The notes under the pieces: model-generated | The model's input: only the letters and a program-made list of their open reading frames with translations | What the model was told of the DNA's origin: nothing | Database searches by the model: none | Position numbers and translations under genes: made by a program | In this document: positions 63,639 to 64,000 of the stretch, piece after piece | How the letters are laid out: each line of letters opens with the position of its first letter | Numbering within the stretch: the stretch's first letter is position 1 | NCBI RefSeq assembly: GCF_017979475.1 | Contig: NZ_JAERIT010000004.1 | Span: 62,001 to 126,000, forward strand | Length of the DNA: 64,000 nucleotides | Source of the DNA: Helicobacter pullorum NCTC 12824 | GTDB lineage: Bacteria; Campylobacterota; Campylobacteria; Campylobacterales; Helicobacteraceae | Reading direction: 5' to 3'

Positions 63639-64000
63639 TTAATTGAAAATTTCAAGAGGTGATGTAACAATTCGCTTTAAGATATTAAAGGGAGAAAGTA
63701 AAATATCTTGTGTGGTTTGAGTTGTGATATTTGGATCTTTTAGAGGTCCCTTGATAGAAAAACTAGTAGAAATAGTGCCTTCTTTGCCCAATAAAATATA
63801 ATTGACAAGAGGAATTTTATTGATAATTTCCCCTAATGATTTTGCGGTGATAAGTTGGGCATAAAAGTCAATATTTTGGTTTTTTATGTCAATAATTCCT
63901 TTGCCTTTAATATCAATAGATGAACCGATAAAATCTAAATTTTCAATGGCTAAAAAATCTTGGTTTAAACCAAAAATAATATTGCCTTCTTTGAGATAAT
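63639..64000 (-). CDS. AsmA-like envelope protein, C-terminal part (5' end outside window)
   Basis: The frame is open from the window edge and ends at TAA (63639-63641), leaving about 119 codons. Visible segments include FIGSSIDIKGKGIIDIKNQNIDFYAQL (in parts), SLGEIINKIPLVNYILLGKEGTISTSFSIKGPLKDP and the end ILKRIVTSPLEIF. These resemble the C-terminal AsmA/YhdP-type repeat region of proteins involved in lipid transport between membranes. It corresponds by context to HP0586. It lies 11 bp before nth on the same strand. Confidence 0.78.
   Translation of the reverse strand, partial: YLKEGNIIFGLNQDFLAIENLDFIGSSIDIKGKGIIDIKNQNIDFYAQLITAKSLGEIINKIPLVNYILLGKEGTISTSFSIKGPLKDPNITTQTTQDILLSPFNILKRIVTSPLEIFN

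Overview
The window looks like a chromosome segment of a Helicobacter, most likely one of the urease-negative enterohepatic species. The DNA is AT-rich (about one third GC by eye). Several gene blocks keep the H. pylori order, as I remember it: ferredoxin-gppA-waaC-htrB; aroB-mscS-mtaB-ftsH-like; pepF followed by three unknown genes; rpmB next to the kchA-type potassium channel; acpS-fliL; and glnP-glnP-glnQ-glnH next to nth. GroES (86 aa) lacks the Cys/His-rich tail of gastric species. I see no rRNA, tRNA, insertion sequence or CRISPR array.

Layout. 1-3182: an aminofutalosine-deaminase-like amidohydrolase (cut by the window edge), a small MscS channel and a dihydroorotase homologue without metal ligands. 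3365-8802: a tightly overlapping lipooligosaccharide/lipid A operon (heptosyltransferases, GT2, HtrB) with gppA and a ferredoxin. 8891-11551: a degenerate TrpC-like protein and glyS. 11744-14662: a soluble PAS histidine kinase and a chemoreceptor with a periplasmic c-heme motif. 14659-22053: dusB, a small exported protein, an FtsH-like protein with a destroyed protease site, mtaB, a large MscS channel and aroB. 22133-22941: a paired SMR exporter behind a possible leaderless leader peptide. 23127-26512: aspartate aminotransferase and groESL. 26705-31264: pepF, then an SspB-like protein, a pair that looks like cysteine-poor relatives of SdhB and HdrB/SdhE, a small membrane protein, cutA and a YdcH-type protein. 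31337-41097: a long leftward run of housekeeping genes (argJ, kch, rpmB, a YpdA-like flavoprotein, ccoS, maf, acpS, fliL, pheA, lysA, ftsW, metF). 41213-44085: an aromatic amino acid permease and a solitary, degenerate type I-like DNA methylase. 44293-46628: feoAB.

46806-51088 looks accessory: a cas9 stub holding only RuvC-I and the bridge helix, an Ogt alkyltransferase, a PutP with an insertion of about 110 residues, and a divergent NAD(P)-binding protein/HxlR regulator pair with a palindrome between them. 51112-57154: a CitE-like lyase, nadB with a 40-residue LptM-like lipoprotein upstream, a DciA/DUF721-like gene, uvrC, and an ATP-grasp sugar-modification gene switched off by a run of 12 G. 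57173-64000: menG/ubiE, argH, hemJ, a polar amino acid ABC transporter, nth and the 3' end of an AsmA-like gene.

No single large new system stands out. The most promising leads are the SspB-like/SdhB-like/HdrB-like trio (28431-30435), the protease-dead FtsH, the heme chemoreceptor, the cas9 stub, the G12 contingency locus, the SMR leader peptide, the LptM-like gene and the hairpin coupling rpmB to kch. All family assignments were made by eye, without database searches.
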